From NCBI GenBank assembly GCA_030686995.1, contig CM060708.1, positions 102,802,523 through 102,866,522 on the forward strand: 64,000 bases of DNA, read 5' to 3'. Both the position numbers and the translations under genes were made by a program. The stretch is from Artemisia argyi (taxonomy: Eukaryota; Streptophyta; Magnoliopsida; Asterales; Asteraceae). This document shows, piece after piece, positions 1-10,659 of the stretch; the stretch's first letter is position 1, and each line of letters begins with the position of its first letter. A model generated the notes under the pieces. It saw nothing but the letters and a program-made list of their open reading frames with translations, was not told the DNA's origin and did not search any database.

Positions 1-1906
1 TGAACAATAGCCTTGTGGTACCCTGATGTTGCTTAACATTTCACAAAAGATGTCTTTTTCAGCATTCGTTAATGTGTAACATGCTGGAGGTAGTGTTGTT
101 TTGTCTGCTTCTTTCCTAGCAAACAACTCTTTTTTTATCCCCAACTCTTCCAGATCCAATCGAGCATTCATTCCATCTTTTGTCTTTCCAGGAACATTCA
201 GCAAAGTTCCAACTAGACTCTCAGCAACATTCTTTTCTACATGCATGAAGTCAATACAATGTGGAATAGCATTATGTCTCGAATACCTTAGCTTTCGATA
301 CCAAATGTTGAATTTTTTCCAATATGGTTCATTTACTTGGCTTGCACTACCCTCTGCTTCTGTTCTTTTCCTTTTCTGCGTTGTAATCTTCCCCCCACTG
401 CCTCTCATATCTTCTTGGTTATTCGAGGTGTTATTGTTTGTTCGTTTTCCTTTTCCCCACTTATTTTCAATTAGTTGTACCTCGTTGTATATTTGTTCCC
501 TAGTCAATGGAGTTGGAGCAAGCTAAAAATCTTCTTTTCCATTAAAAGCCGCCTTTTCCTTTCTGAACACATGGTTGTATGGTAGATATCGTATGTGTCC
601 AGCATAACTTTGCTTGGATGAGGCGGAAAGTCTAACACAGTGTGTATCTTTCCTACATACAACACAACCTTTGAATCCACTGTATGGGCAGCCACATAAT
701 GTACCAAGTGCAGGGTAATCATTTATCGTCCATAACACAGCGGCACGCAATTTAAACATTTCTTTTGTACAAGCATCATATGTATCAACCCCATCCTCGA
801 ATAAGGTATGCAGATCATTAACCAACGGTTCTAAAAATACATCGATATCATTTCTCGGGTATCCCGATATCAATACCGAAAGCATGATAAACTTTCTTTT
901 CATACACAACCATGGAGGAAGGTTGTATATGACAGATAAAACTGGCCATACACTGTGATGCCTAGTTGCTGAGTTGACGTCAACCCCATCAGCCGATATT
1001 CCTAGCCGTAGATTTCTCGGATCTTGAGCAAAGTTGGGGAATTTTTCATCTATGGTACGCCATGCCTGTGAATCTGCAGGGTGACGTAAAACACCATCTG
1101 TTATCCTCCTTGGGGCGTGCCATGTCAGATCTTCTGAAATACTCTCTAACTTAAAGAGTCATTGCAGTCTTGGTATAATTGGAAAGTACCACATGACCTT
1201 TGCCAGAATGTTTTCATACACTTTACGTGTCTTATTATCCACCTTCCATTTTGATATCCCACAAGTTGGACAAACAATCAACTCCTTGTTAGTCTTCCAG
1301 TAAAGAATGCAGTTGTTGCTACATACATGTATCTTTTCGTATCCTGATCCCATCATTATCATTAGTTTTTTGGCCTGATAAGTTTTTTCAACCATTTCGT
1401 TACCAGCAGGTAGCATTTTTTTTTAATCAATCCTAGTAATTCGGTAAAGAACTTATCAGAAGCTCCATACTTACCCTTCAAGTTGAGTAGTTTAACTATT
1501 GCGGACAACTTTGTGAAGTCAGGACATCCTTTATAAAGTGGCTTCTTCGCGTCTAATAATAGATTTTGAAACTTGGCAAGGTCATCCTCATCAAAATTTT
1601 CTTTCGTAGCATTAACCATTTCTACTGTTGCTGGGCCATCTGTTGGAATTTCTGAATGTGACTCCATGTCGCAATCCGTGTCGTCAACAAACTCTGTTTC
1701 TGCATTATCAGGTATTTGGGCTGTTGTTGCTTGCTTTTGTTTAAACATGTGGTACACGGACATGGCATCTTAAGTTGTCGTATATTAACTCGTGGGTCGA
1801 TGTTCTTCATCTTCTGAAAGTTGTGTAGTGCATACTTAATAAACGATGCTACTTCATCAATATATTCTTTGTTGGTCCTACAAGTTGTCATCCAAGACTT
1901 GTCCAT
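1..1906 (-). pseudogene. CACTA tnp2-family transposase, degraded and truncated by the window edge
   Basis: This is the catalytic transposase of CACTA transposons, which cuts at the element ends. On the minus strand it opens with MDKSWM at 1906 and the cysteine cluster CPCTTCLN. It continues with KLLNLKGKYGASDKFF (about 1450), a zinc-ribbon-like CPTCGISKWKV (about 1250), SGYPRNDIDVFLEPLV (about 860), CPYSGFKGCVVC (about 650) and VGTLLNVPGKTKDG (about 200). These are in the order usual for the family, with the transposase-associated domain first and the tnp2 domain after it. The reading frame changes near 1740, at a run of eight T at 1418-1425 and near 1160, and is closed by a stop at 523, so it cannot make a full protein. 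An unrecognised intron could account for one of these changes. The C-terminal part lies to the left of the window. Confidence 0.85.
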
Positions 1907-2433
1907 GCTATTATTGTTGAGGTCAAATGATAACGTATATATCCTACAAGTTACAACTTAAACCAATATAAGCATATATGAAGATTTAGATTGATGAAGT
2001 TCCCATGTCAAGTCACAAGTGTCTAGCTAATTAATAAGATAGGTTTACAATAAGAATTGCAACAACACAATGGAATGAATGTATTGGGCATCAATCTAAT
2101 TAAGCCTCAAATGTCAAATATGAAAACGTGTATTAATAAAAATGTGTAAATTACAACATGTTATCTTTATTTTGTTGTTGGTTAATTAAACAATTCAACC
2201 AAAAACACGATAAGTTAACATTACCAAAGAAACAAGAAACCAACAAATCCATAACAAATAAAATATACAATGAAAATGAATAATAAGTTAAAATTCCAAC
2301 ATAATGAATTCCTAATTCAAAAAAGTACCTAATTTATATCTAAATGAACCTCCCTCTGTTGTTGATGGCCGGACCGACAAGTGATATGATGGATGGTGAC
2401 TGGTGAATGGTGGCTGTGATGTGACTGGTAATT

Positions 2434-2525
2434 AATTGGTGATATATTGGTGATTGGTGATTGGTGATTGGTGATTGGTTATTGGTGATTGTTGATTGGT
2501 GGTTTTGTGTGTGGTGATTGGTGAG
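2434..2525. repeat. (GGTGATT)n simple repeat
   Basis: Imperfect tandem copies of TTGGTGA/TTGGTTA, with about ten units in 90 bp, lie 0.5 kb upstream of the tnp2 start codon. Confidence 0.8.
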
Positions 2526-2651
2526 AAATGTGAGAAACATGGGTGGAGATGCAAATGGGTGGAGGGAGAATTCGAAATTTGGTGAAAAAAATATAGAGGG
2601 CTTTTCTAAAATTTTGGGGAGGACATACCAAAAAAGGGAGCCACAGGTAAT

Positions 2652-2699
2652 TTATATTCCTCTTATAGACTATTTTTATATTCCTCTTATAGACTATTT
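2652..2699. repeat. Two tandem copies of a 24-bp unit
   Basis: The unit containing ATTCCTCTTATAGACTAT is present twice with a 24-bp period and no mismatch over the shared core. Confidence 0.8.
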
Positions 2700-3028
2700 T
2701 TTCATTTTGTTACAAAATCTAAACAACTAAACTATAGAAACTGACTAGGATTGAATTAGGAAGGGTGTTTGTTTAGTTGAAATGTAGCCAATAAGGGATA
2801 TTTCTCCATGGTTGCCTAGATGTTAGCATGTAGTTGCTAAGTCTAGAAGAATGGTGGATATTGAATCAGCTAGTTTCGTGATTCATGAATGATTGTGTAG
2901 AATGTATCTGTTATATTGTATCAGTCAAATGAGTGTGTTCAATTTGACTGCTTGTATAATCTTTGTAAGTTTTTGGTTCCTTAATTAATAAAATTCACTA
3001 TTTCAGGAAGGAAAAAAAAGTGTAGAAA

Positions 3029-3216
3029 CTGATATGGGCATTCCCAATATCAGATACAAAGAAGAACATACAATCCAAATCTCTACATCAGTTGTAATCT
3101 CACAAAAGGTGAATTATATTACTTACCAAAAGTTTTTTTATAACATTAACAATTGCTGATATGGGCATTCCCAAGATCAGATACAAAGAATAACATACAA
3201 TCCAAACCTCTACAGC
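3029..3216. repeat. 61-bp direct repeat, two copies 127 bp apart
   Basis: Copies at 3029-3089 and 3156-3216 share CTGATATGGGCATTCCCAA and the following 40 bp with a few mismatches, which suggests a local segmental duplication. Confidence 0.8.
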
Positions 3217-4053
3217 AGTAGAAACTTCAGCAGTAGAAACTTGTTCTTGTTTTACCACCTTAGCCATTTCTTCAAAATTACTAGTAGTATCAGTTTCTCC
3301 CAAAAGTGGGGTGAAAGTTTTATATGCAGACTGGCTTGAACCTTCACAACATCTTCTGGCCAATCATGATCCATTGGGACGAGCATTTGCCAGGGATGAA
3401 TGATTATAATTCTTGACAGAACTATAAATACATTAGTCGCCAACGAAGACTAGCCACAATGGAACATGATTGACTTTAGTACTAACTAAACAAGCTGCTT
3501 AAACACAAATAATCTAATTAACTTGCAAACATATCCATACATCAATTTCAAGCAACCCTTAATAATCCATCCGAACCCTTAATAATCCATCCCAAACACT
3601 CTATAACATCTATAGCAGACAATAAGAATCAAGCAACCCTTAATAATCCATCCGAACCACACAAAAAATCGTAACCTAATCAACTTAAAAATCTTATTAG
3701 CATACAATTAAAAAACTAATACATGAATGACTTGATAAACACCCAAATGGATGCCTGTAATGATGATAAAACAATCAAGCTAGCTCTTATATAGAGCGTT
3801 TATTTTGATTATTTATTGCTTGATTTCATTTTGATAAAACAATCAAGCTCTTATATGGATGCCTGTAATTAATGATGATAAAACAATCAATCTCTTAAAA
3901 TAAAAACACAAGATTATGACATACTTAAAAACCTAAATCATATTTATTACTATTAAAGATTAAGGAGGGTGATTACATGTACCAGCTGTTCCTTCAAAAC
4001 AACAACCAAAAACATAACAAGCTAAGGAACCACCAAACCCAACCAAAAAGACC

Positions 4054-4440
4054 CTACTTAAACAACCATTCAACTGGAGCTCTGATCATAATAATCCATA
4101 TCGGCAATGGCTTCCTCTTCTTGGATACCAGAGCACGAAGGTCAACCAAAATGGCCGAAAGGGACTCCAGCAAATGGCGCTCCATCACTTGAACCTCCTC
4201 AAGGGACTCATAACCATCAGCAACAGCTTCTTCTTCATCAAAGTTAAGATCTAAAAGCTCAGCCATTCTCTCGGTGCGCTTATCAACACTTATCCGCAGC
4301 TCATCACACTTCTCACCCAAACACTGGATCATTACTTCATTTAGAGGAATTTCTTGACTGAAGAGGAACTTGAGACATTTGTGAAGTTTATCAGACCCAC
4401 ACAAATCTTTCAGTTCATCAAGATTAGGAGATCCAGACAT
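4054..4440 (-). CDS. Small unknown protein, 128 aa, acidic and helical
   Basis: I do not recognise this protein. It starts MSGSPNLDELKDLCGSD and has an even, leucine- and glutamate-rich composition that looks coding. A stretch predicted helical by eye runs from about residue 45 to 100 with the acidic patch NFDEEEAVADG in the middle. The last 20 residues become basic and hydrophobic (KKRKPLPIWIIMI). There is no signal peptide or membrane anchor at the N-terminus. The coding look is the only support. It lies alone between AT-rich sequence and the GGT repeat, inside what I infer to be a CACTA element, so it could be a captured gene fragment, a small host gene or a chance open frame. Confidence 0.4.
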   Translation of the reverse strand: MSGSPNLDELKDLCGSDKLHKCLKFLFSQEIPLNEVMIQCLGEKCDELRISVDKRTERMAELLDLNFDEEEAVADGYESLEEVQVMERHLLESLSAILVDLRALVSKKRKPLPIWIIMIRAPVEWLFK

Positions 4441-4826
4441 GTTTTTAGATGATGATTTGATAAAGGTTAAGTAAGAAATTGTGTTTTTTGATGATGATTT
4501 ATGTGGCTAGGGATGAAACTTATAGATACAGTAATTAATTAATAATCTACACTTCAATCTAATATATGTGGCTGTGTAAACTAAATCATTGCAAAAAGTA
4601 ATTACAGAGTACTAATTCAAAGTATTGAGTCTTCCCATACAGTCTGTTCATGTTCTCATGCATATCAATCAAATCACTATTTATGTTTTTAATATGTAAG
4701 TCTTAATTAATGTATAATTTAGTCCAGATTATAACACTCTAGTAATGAAAGGTAATTTGTGCTTTATTTGATACAACATCAAATTCAAAATATATATAAC
4801 ATGTTAAAAAGATTCTGAAAAAAAAG
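4441..4826. other. AT-rich spacer
   Basis: Upstream region of the small unknown ORF. It is plain AT-rich sequence, and I see no gene or strong repeat in it. Confidence 0.5.
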
Positions 4827-5300
4827 ATGGTGGTGGTGGTGGTGGTAGTGGTGGCGGTGGTGGTGGTGGTAGTGGTGGTGGTGGTGGCTGGTGGTGTGGT
4901 AGTAGTGGTGGTGGTGGTAGTGGTGGTGGTGGTAGCTGGTGGTGTGGTAGTGGTGGTGGTGGTTGGTGGTTGTGGTGGTGGTAGTGGTGGTGGTGGTGGC
5001 TGATGGTGTGGTAGTGGTGGTGGTTGTGGTGGTGGTGGTAGTGGTGGCAGTGGTGGCTGGTGGTGTGGTAGTGGTGGTGGTGGTGGTGGTTGGTGGTTGT
5101 GGTGGTGGTGGTGGTAGTGGTGGTGGTGGTGGTGGTGGTGGTGGCTGGTGGTGTGGTAGTGGTGGTGGTTGTGGTGGTGGTGCTGGTGGTAGTGGTGGTG
5201 GTGGTGGCTGGTGGTGTGGTAGTGGTGCTGCTGGTGGTTGTGGCCGGTTGTTGTGGTGGCCGGTGGTGGTGGTGGTTGGTGGTTGTGGTGGTGGTGGTCC
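4827..5300 (+). repeat. (GGT)n minisatellite with a higher-order CTGGTGGTGTGGTAGT unit
   Basis: About 470 bp is almost only GGT triplets on the plus strand, broken at intervals by the phrase CTGGTGGTGTGGTAGT (about 4889, 4931, 5056, 5144 and 5209). The open frames in it, poly-Val/Gly on plus and poly-His/Pro/Thr on minus, are products of the repeat and not genes. Four or more GG runs within any 20 bp make it a candidate two-tier G-quadruplex tract. It abuts the 144-bp satellite directly. Confidence 0.95.
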
Positions 5301-5308
5301 CTTTTCAT

Positions 5309-7036
5309 GTTTATTTTTACACATTTTTTATGCACGTGTTATGAACCGATTTACACATTTAGTCCCTTTTCATCCGTTTCCATACGTTTTTACCAATTTC
5401 TGTTTGTTTTTACACGTTTTTTATGCACGTGTTGTGACTCGAATAAAATTATAACCTATTTAATGAGACCGAACTAATCCAACAACACGATTTAAACGTT
5501 TAGTTCCTTTTCATCCGTTTCCATACATTTTTACCCATTTCTGTTTGTTTTTACACGTTTTTTATGCACGTGTTATGACCCGAATAAAATAATAACTGAT
5601 TTAATTATGAGACCGAACTAATCCAACAACACGATTTACACGTTTAGTCCATTTTCATCCGTTTCCATACGTTTTTACCCATTTCTGTTTGTTTTTACAC
5701 ATTTTTTATGCACGTGTTATGACCCGAATAAAAGTATAACCGATTTAATTATGAGACCGAACTAATCCAACAACATGATTTATACATTTAGTCCCTTTTC
5801 ATCCGTTTCCATACGTTTTTACCCATTTCTGTTTGTTTTTACACGTTTTTTATGCACGTGTTATGACCCGAATAAAATTATAACCGATTTAATGAGACCG
5901 AACTAATCCAACAACACGATTTACACGTTTAGTCCCTTTTCATCCGTTTCCATACGTTTTTACCCATTTCTGATTGTTTTTACACGTTTTTTATGCACGT
6001 GTTATGACCCGAATAAAATTATAACCGATTTAATTATGAGACCGAACTAATACAACAACACGATTTACACGTTTAGTCAATTTTCATCCGTTTCCATACG
6101 TTTTTACCCATTTCTGTTTGTTTTTACATGTTTTTTACGCACGTGTTATGACCCGAATAAAATTATAACCGATTTAATTATGAGACCGAACTAATCCAAC
6201 AACATGATTTACACATTTAGTCCGTTTTCATCCGTTTCCATACGCTTTTACCCATTTCTGTTTGTTTTTACACGTTTTTTATGCACGTGTTATGACCCGA
6301 ATAAAAGTATAACCGATTTAATTATGAGACCGAACTAATCCAACAACACGACTTACACATTTAGTCCCCTTTCATCCGTTTCCATAAGTTTTTACCTATT
6401 TCTGTTTGTTTTTACACGTTTTTTATGCACGTCTTATGACCTGAATAAAATTATAACCGATTTAATTATGAGACCGAACTAATCCAACAACACGATTTAC
6501 ACGTTTAGTCCCTTTTCATCCGTTTCCATACGTTTTTACCCATTTCTGTTTGTTTTTACACGTTTTTTATGCACGTGTTATGACCCGAATAAAATTATAA
6601 CCGATTTAATTATGAGACCGAACTAATCCAACAACACGATTTACACGTTTAGTCACTTTTCATCCGTTTCCATACGTTTTTACCAATTTCTGTTTGTTTT
6701 TACACGTTTTTTATGCACGTGTTATGACCCGAATAAAATTATAACCGATTTAATTATGAGACCGAACTAATCCAACAACACGATTTACACGTTTAGTCCC
6801 TTTTCATCCGTTTCCATACATTTTTACCCATTTCTGTTTGTTTTTACACGATTTTTATGCACGTGTTATGACCCGAATAAAATTATAACCGATTTAATTA
6901 TGAGACCGAACTAATCCAACAACACGATTTAGACGTTTAGTCCCTTTTCATCCGTTTCCATACGTTTTTACCCATTTCTGTTTGTTTTTACACGTTTTTT
7001 ATGCATGTGTTATGACCCGAATAAAAGTATAACCGA
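5309..7036 (+). repeat. 144-bp tandem satellite, about 12 monomers
   Basis: The landmark TGCACGTGTTATGACC recurs at 5564, 5709, 5853, 5994, 6138, 6282, 6426, 6570, 6714, 6858 and 7002, mostly 144 bp apart. Two 141-bp spacings come from loss of the TTA in TTTAATTATGAG. Monomers are highly similar, differing by single bases. The first unit (5309-5400) is truncated and shows an internal deletion. Each monomer contains the E-box/G-box-like palindrome GCACGTG. No coding content is seen. Confidence 0.95.
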
Positions 7037-7050
7037 CTTTTTAGAAACTT

Positions 7051-7212
7051 TTTAAGTCTTTCTTTTAGAACTTTGACCTTAAGTATTTGTATTTGTGTTG
7101 TTTAATATTTGATGAAAATACATTTAAATTAAAACACAATCCATCCATCTAAAAGTATTATATAACACAAGATAGAAAACTTAAGGTGAAAGTTGTAAAA
7201 GAAAGACTTAAA
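7051..7212. mobile_element. MITE-like hairpin element
   Basis: About 33 bp at 7051-7083 (TTTAAGTCTTTCTTTTAGAA and on) pairs with the reverse complement of 7180-7212, with few mismatches, around a loop of about 95 bp. There is no coding capacity. It sits at the downstream end of the satellite and may have fixed that array boundary. Superfamily and target duplication are not clear. Confidence 0.6.
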
Positions 7213-7608
7213 GGGTAAAACAACAACAATATTAATACTTAGTATTTATCATCATCTATGATTACTGTTTTAACTTTATATTACTCTCCTCGGTTTACTG
7301 ATCGAAGAAGCCGCATGACTCAATAGTACTCATGATCTTGGAGAAAAGAAAAGTATTTTGTGGTTATAAGCGAAATTTTTTGAAAATAATTTACAAGAAT
7401 TTGGAGCCAAAATTTCGATCCAAAATTTTTAAATCACCTAATTATTTGGCATTTAACATAAATAAGAGCCCATATTCATGAAAATACTCTGTTTTGTCTC
7501 CTAATTAAACTAAACACTGCAACCAAAACACAAAATTCAAATCTTCAATCACCATTACTCTCCAAGCCAGAATCATTTTCTTGTACACATTGTTGCTCAA
7601 GAGTCGTC
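7213..7608. promoter_or_regulatory. Upstream region of the TNPA-like gene
   Basis: AT-rich 5' flank of the gene that starts at 7609. I cannot single out a certain TATA box, because several AT-rich words occur. It has no other gene. Confidence 0.3.
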
Positions 7609-9522
7609 ATGGATATGGTTGAACACATTGATACTGATATTTTGCTTCCAGATAATGAAGCTGATGTTAACACAATACAATATGCGGATGAAACATATGT
7701 TTCATCTGATGAAGAAAATGACGGCAACCAATTAAATAGAAAAATATCTAATAGGGGCATAACCAGGCTAGCTAAGTTTCGCCTTCGATATGGCCATCCT
7801 GGTCTAGTAAAGCACAAGGTAACCATCGATGCGTTGAATAGGGTTACAGGGTTAAACAGAGCACTGTTTGCGAGTTTTTTAGGAGATGCGGTTCGTGAGC
7901 ACATAGGTTTGAAGGTTCTATCCTGGAAGAAGGTGGATAAAGAATCAAGACAAAAATTATGGGATGAAATCACGGTACATATATACTAATTTTTAACCCA
8001 GTATATAAGTTTAATTTATCAATTATCTACAACTAAGTAAAAACATTGTGTTAATCTTTGCAGCGATATTTTGATGTTGACGTGACATTCAAAAAGGTGG
8101 TAATGAATCGTCTTGGTCAACTGCTAAGGAATTTCAGAATGAAACTCAGGGAAAAATACATATTGCCCAACCTAGATACACCTGAGAAAATGAATGAAAG
8201 GCCGGAAAAGTATAGTACAATTGTGACACAAGAACAATGGGTTGAGTTTGTAACCTACACGACCACCAATGAATACAAGGTTTTAATTAGTCATCTTTAT
8301 TTAGTTTATATGTCATTTCATAATTTTTAGTTTGCAGCATTACCGCATATCTAAATGCCTTATGATTTTGTGTTTTTTAGGAGAAATCAGATAAAGCTAA
8401 ACTGTCGCGTTTCAAAAATATTTATCAGCATAAAATGGGACGAGGTGGATATGTTTATGTTAAAGAGAAAATGGTAAGGTTATACAAACTGTTTGTTTTA
8501 CTAATTGATCAGAATCGATTATCTTGGTTTAACTTTACATATATGTGTATGCACTTGATGTCCATTAGATCGAAAAAAAAGAAATTGAAGCAGATGTTGA
8601 ACCGCCGCGTGGTGTATTGTGGGTCAAAGGAAGGCAAAACAAAGACAGAGAATCTCCAGATGCTGAGATTAGTTCGGTGGCAGAGAAACTTGTAAATTTG
8701 ACTGCAAATTCTATTATTATGCTTATATACCAGCAACATTAACTTTGTACTAGCCGTACTAACTTGTATACTAGCAGTACTAACTTTTAATACCAACAAT
8801 TCCTATATTTTTTTGCAGAGAGAAGCTGATGAAAAGATCAAGGAAGGAACCTTGGCTGTTGATGATGGCACTGATGCCATGACAGTTGTGTTTGGTAAGG
8901 AAAAGGGAGGTTATGCAAGAGGAGTGGGAAATGGAGTTAAGTATAAGAGGTATTTTAATCTTCCTCAAACCAGAAAAGAAACTGATGAAAGAATTGAGTT
9001 ACTTCAAACTCAACTTGATAATGAGAGAAGCGAGCGTCCAAAAAAAGATCTAATGCTCAAGAAACTGTCCACCGAGATGTCACAAAAAGATGACCAGGTC
9101 AAGCAATTGTCCGCTGAGATGGCAGATACAAAAGGAATGGTTTCTAAAATGCTGAGTATTTTGAGTTCAAAAGGGATTAAGTTGGATATGCCATCACAAT
9201 TTCCATTAGACTCAGATGTAAGCCATTTTTTTATGTTGTTAACAATTTCATTTTCTAATGCTAACACCAATGTATTTCTTAATATAATTTAATTATATTG
9301 CAGGTGACGACTCCAATGGCCGTTGATAATATAGATGTCAGCACTAATGATCATCAGGTGGTCGACGGAACTCAGTCCAGTGTTGGTGTACGTGCACGTG
9401 ATAAAAATGTGATAATTCAGAAGAAGCCTACAACTGGGATTGAAACTTTGGAACCGGTAATGGAAACAATGGTAAGGAGTAAAACATTATCCCCCTTTGA
9501 TTTTTTTAATTTTACCTACATG

Positions 9523-9836
9523 ACTAATGTACCGTGTTTTATATATACATATAGGAACGTTTTAACAATGTTAAGAAAACACCAAAGACACGACAAAACG
9601 GGTCTGCAGATTCCCAATGGCAAGGAGATGCATCTCCAACAAAAGAACTACCAAAAGTAAGTATTTCATGCAACATGTTTCTTGTTATTTTATTTTTAAA
9701 ATAATGTACCGTGTTTTATATATACGTATAGTAACCTGTTACAAAAGTCGTACCTAAGAAAACGGGTAAGTCATGACGAAACGAGTCTCCAGCTTCCCTA
9801 TCGCAGGATAATGTGTCTCCAACAACACAAGCACAA
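9523..9836 (+). repeat. Tandem duplication of exon 7 with its acceptor
   Basis: TAATGTACCGTGTTTTATAT and the following splice acceptor occur at about 9523-9554 and again at 9702-9731. Each is followed by a phase-0 exon of 102 or 105 bp with the pattern KKT(P/G)K then SPT before the donor. The second copy has lost its reading frame. Confidence 0.75.
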
Positions 9837-10210
9837 GTATGTATTTCAAAATGTTTCTTCTTGTTATTCTTAATTTTGTTTAAATAATTTTTGATATATA
9901 CATATGCAAAAATTATTTTTTTTAGACAATCAATTGCAAACTGTGGCATGTACAGAAATCAAATATTGTTGCTTTGGGTCGCATACACAACATTCCGGGA
10001 AAACAAATGATACATAACAAACCACTCCCGAATGATTGCTACAAAGTATCAATTGATAAATCGTTAGTGGATGCAGCATGCATACCGGACGTGATAGAGA
10101 AACTTGGGTTAAAAACAGTTAAGGAAGGCTTGAATGGTTTCTTTGCATGACCCAAGGAACAAGTTATTCTTGCTGATCTTGAGGAGGTACATACATGTGT
10201 TTTTTGAACC

Positions 10211-10212
<2 letters not shown>

Positions 10213-10301
<89 letters not shown>
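10213..10301. repeat. (TA)n microsatellite in the last intron
   Basis: Uninterrupted TA dinucleotides over about 88 bp inside the intron between the exon ending at 10186 and the exon starting at 10343. Confidence 0.95.
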
Positions 10302-10305
<4 letters not shown>

Positions 10306-10659
10306 TTCAATGTTTGATACAAGCGTCTTTTGTTTACTACAGGTTACACCACCAACTACGAAACCAAAAGTTAGTGAACCGATTCCTGGATCAAAACTAC
10401 AACCGAAGCGCAAAAGTTATGTCTCTAGTACAGAAGTGCTAAAGCAAGCTAGGGGTCCAGGGAAGATTCAAAAGGCTTTAACTTATAATAGTTGACAATT
10501 TCATTAAATGCGACATTAAAATTCTATATATATTTTGTTCATTTATATACATTCGAATTGTATGGAATTTGAAATTGCTTTTTGTTTTTAATTCTGTTTT
10601 ATTTATATACTAGCAGTTTTATTTCTCTGATCCAGCAGTAGTAACTTAGTACTAGCAAT

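Larger units (their letters stand above)
1907..4053. other. AT-rich non-coding stretch, mostly unassigned
   Basis: Upstream of the tnp2 gene I see no convincing gene. The stretch holds a GGTGATT-type simple repeat (about 2434-2525), two copies of a 24-bp unit (2652-2699), a 61-bp direct repeat (3029-3089 and 3156-3216) and several copies of CCCTTAATAATCCATCC (3550-3660). Short minus-strand open frames at 3100-3443 contain CAGCAGTAGAAAC repeats and resemble no family that I recognise. They are probably remnants of older insertions. Confidence 0.5.
7609..10495 (+). pseudogene. Transposase_24 / TNPA-like protein of a CACTA element, ten exons
   Basis: This is the accessory DNA-binding protein that accompanies tnp2 in plant CACTA elements and is thought to bind the subterminal repeats. 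Exons read by GT-AG borders: 7609-7974, 8064-8279, 8381-8473, 8569-8691, 8819-9217, 9304-9471, 9555-9656, (9732-9836), 9926-10186 and 10343-10495. All borders are phase 0. The family is shown by FDVDVTFKKVVMNRLG, TQEQWVEFV, KMGRGGYVYVKEKM, TDAMTVVFGKEKGG and GNGVKYKRYF. A coiled coil (RIELLQTQLDNERSE onward) follows, and then a C-terminal region with NCKLWHVQKSNIVALGRIHN. Exon 8 is a decayed duplicate of exon 7 with stops at 9732 and 9774. A TGA at 10148-10150 interrupts exon 9 where relatives normally keep an aromatic residue. Start chosen: the first ATG, MDMVEHIDTD. Confidence 0.8.

Noticed and set aside
3100..3443. Minus-strand frames of 87 and 63 aa
   Set aside because: Short, overlapping in different frames, containing repeated CAGCAGTAGAAAC words; no family recognised and no start or splice support.
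4739..5454. Long open frames of poly-Val/Gly, poly-His and poly-Thr/Pro
   Set aside because: They are translations of the (GGT)n repeat in different frames and have no other coding feature.
5309..7036. CRISPR-like appearance of regularly spaced repeats
   Set aside because: The whole 144-bp unit is repeated without variable spacers and the context is a plant transposon; it is a satellite.
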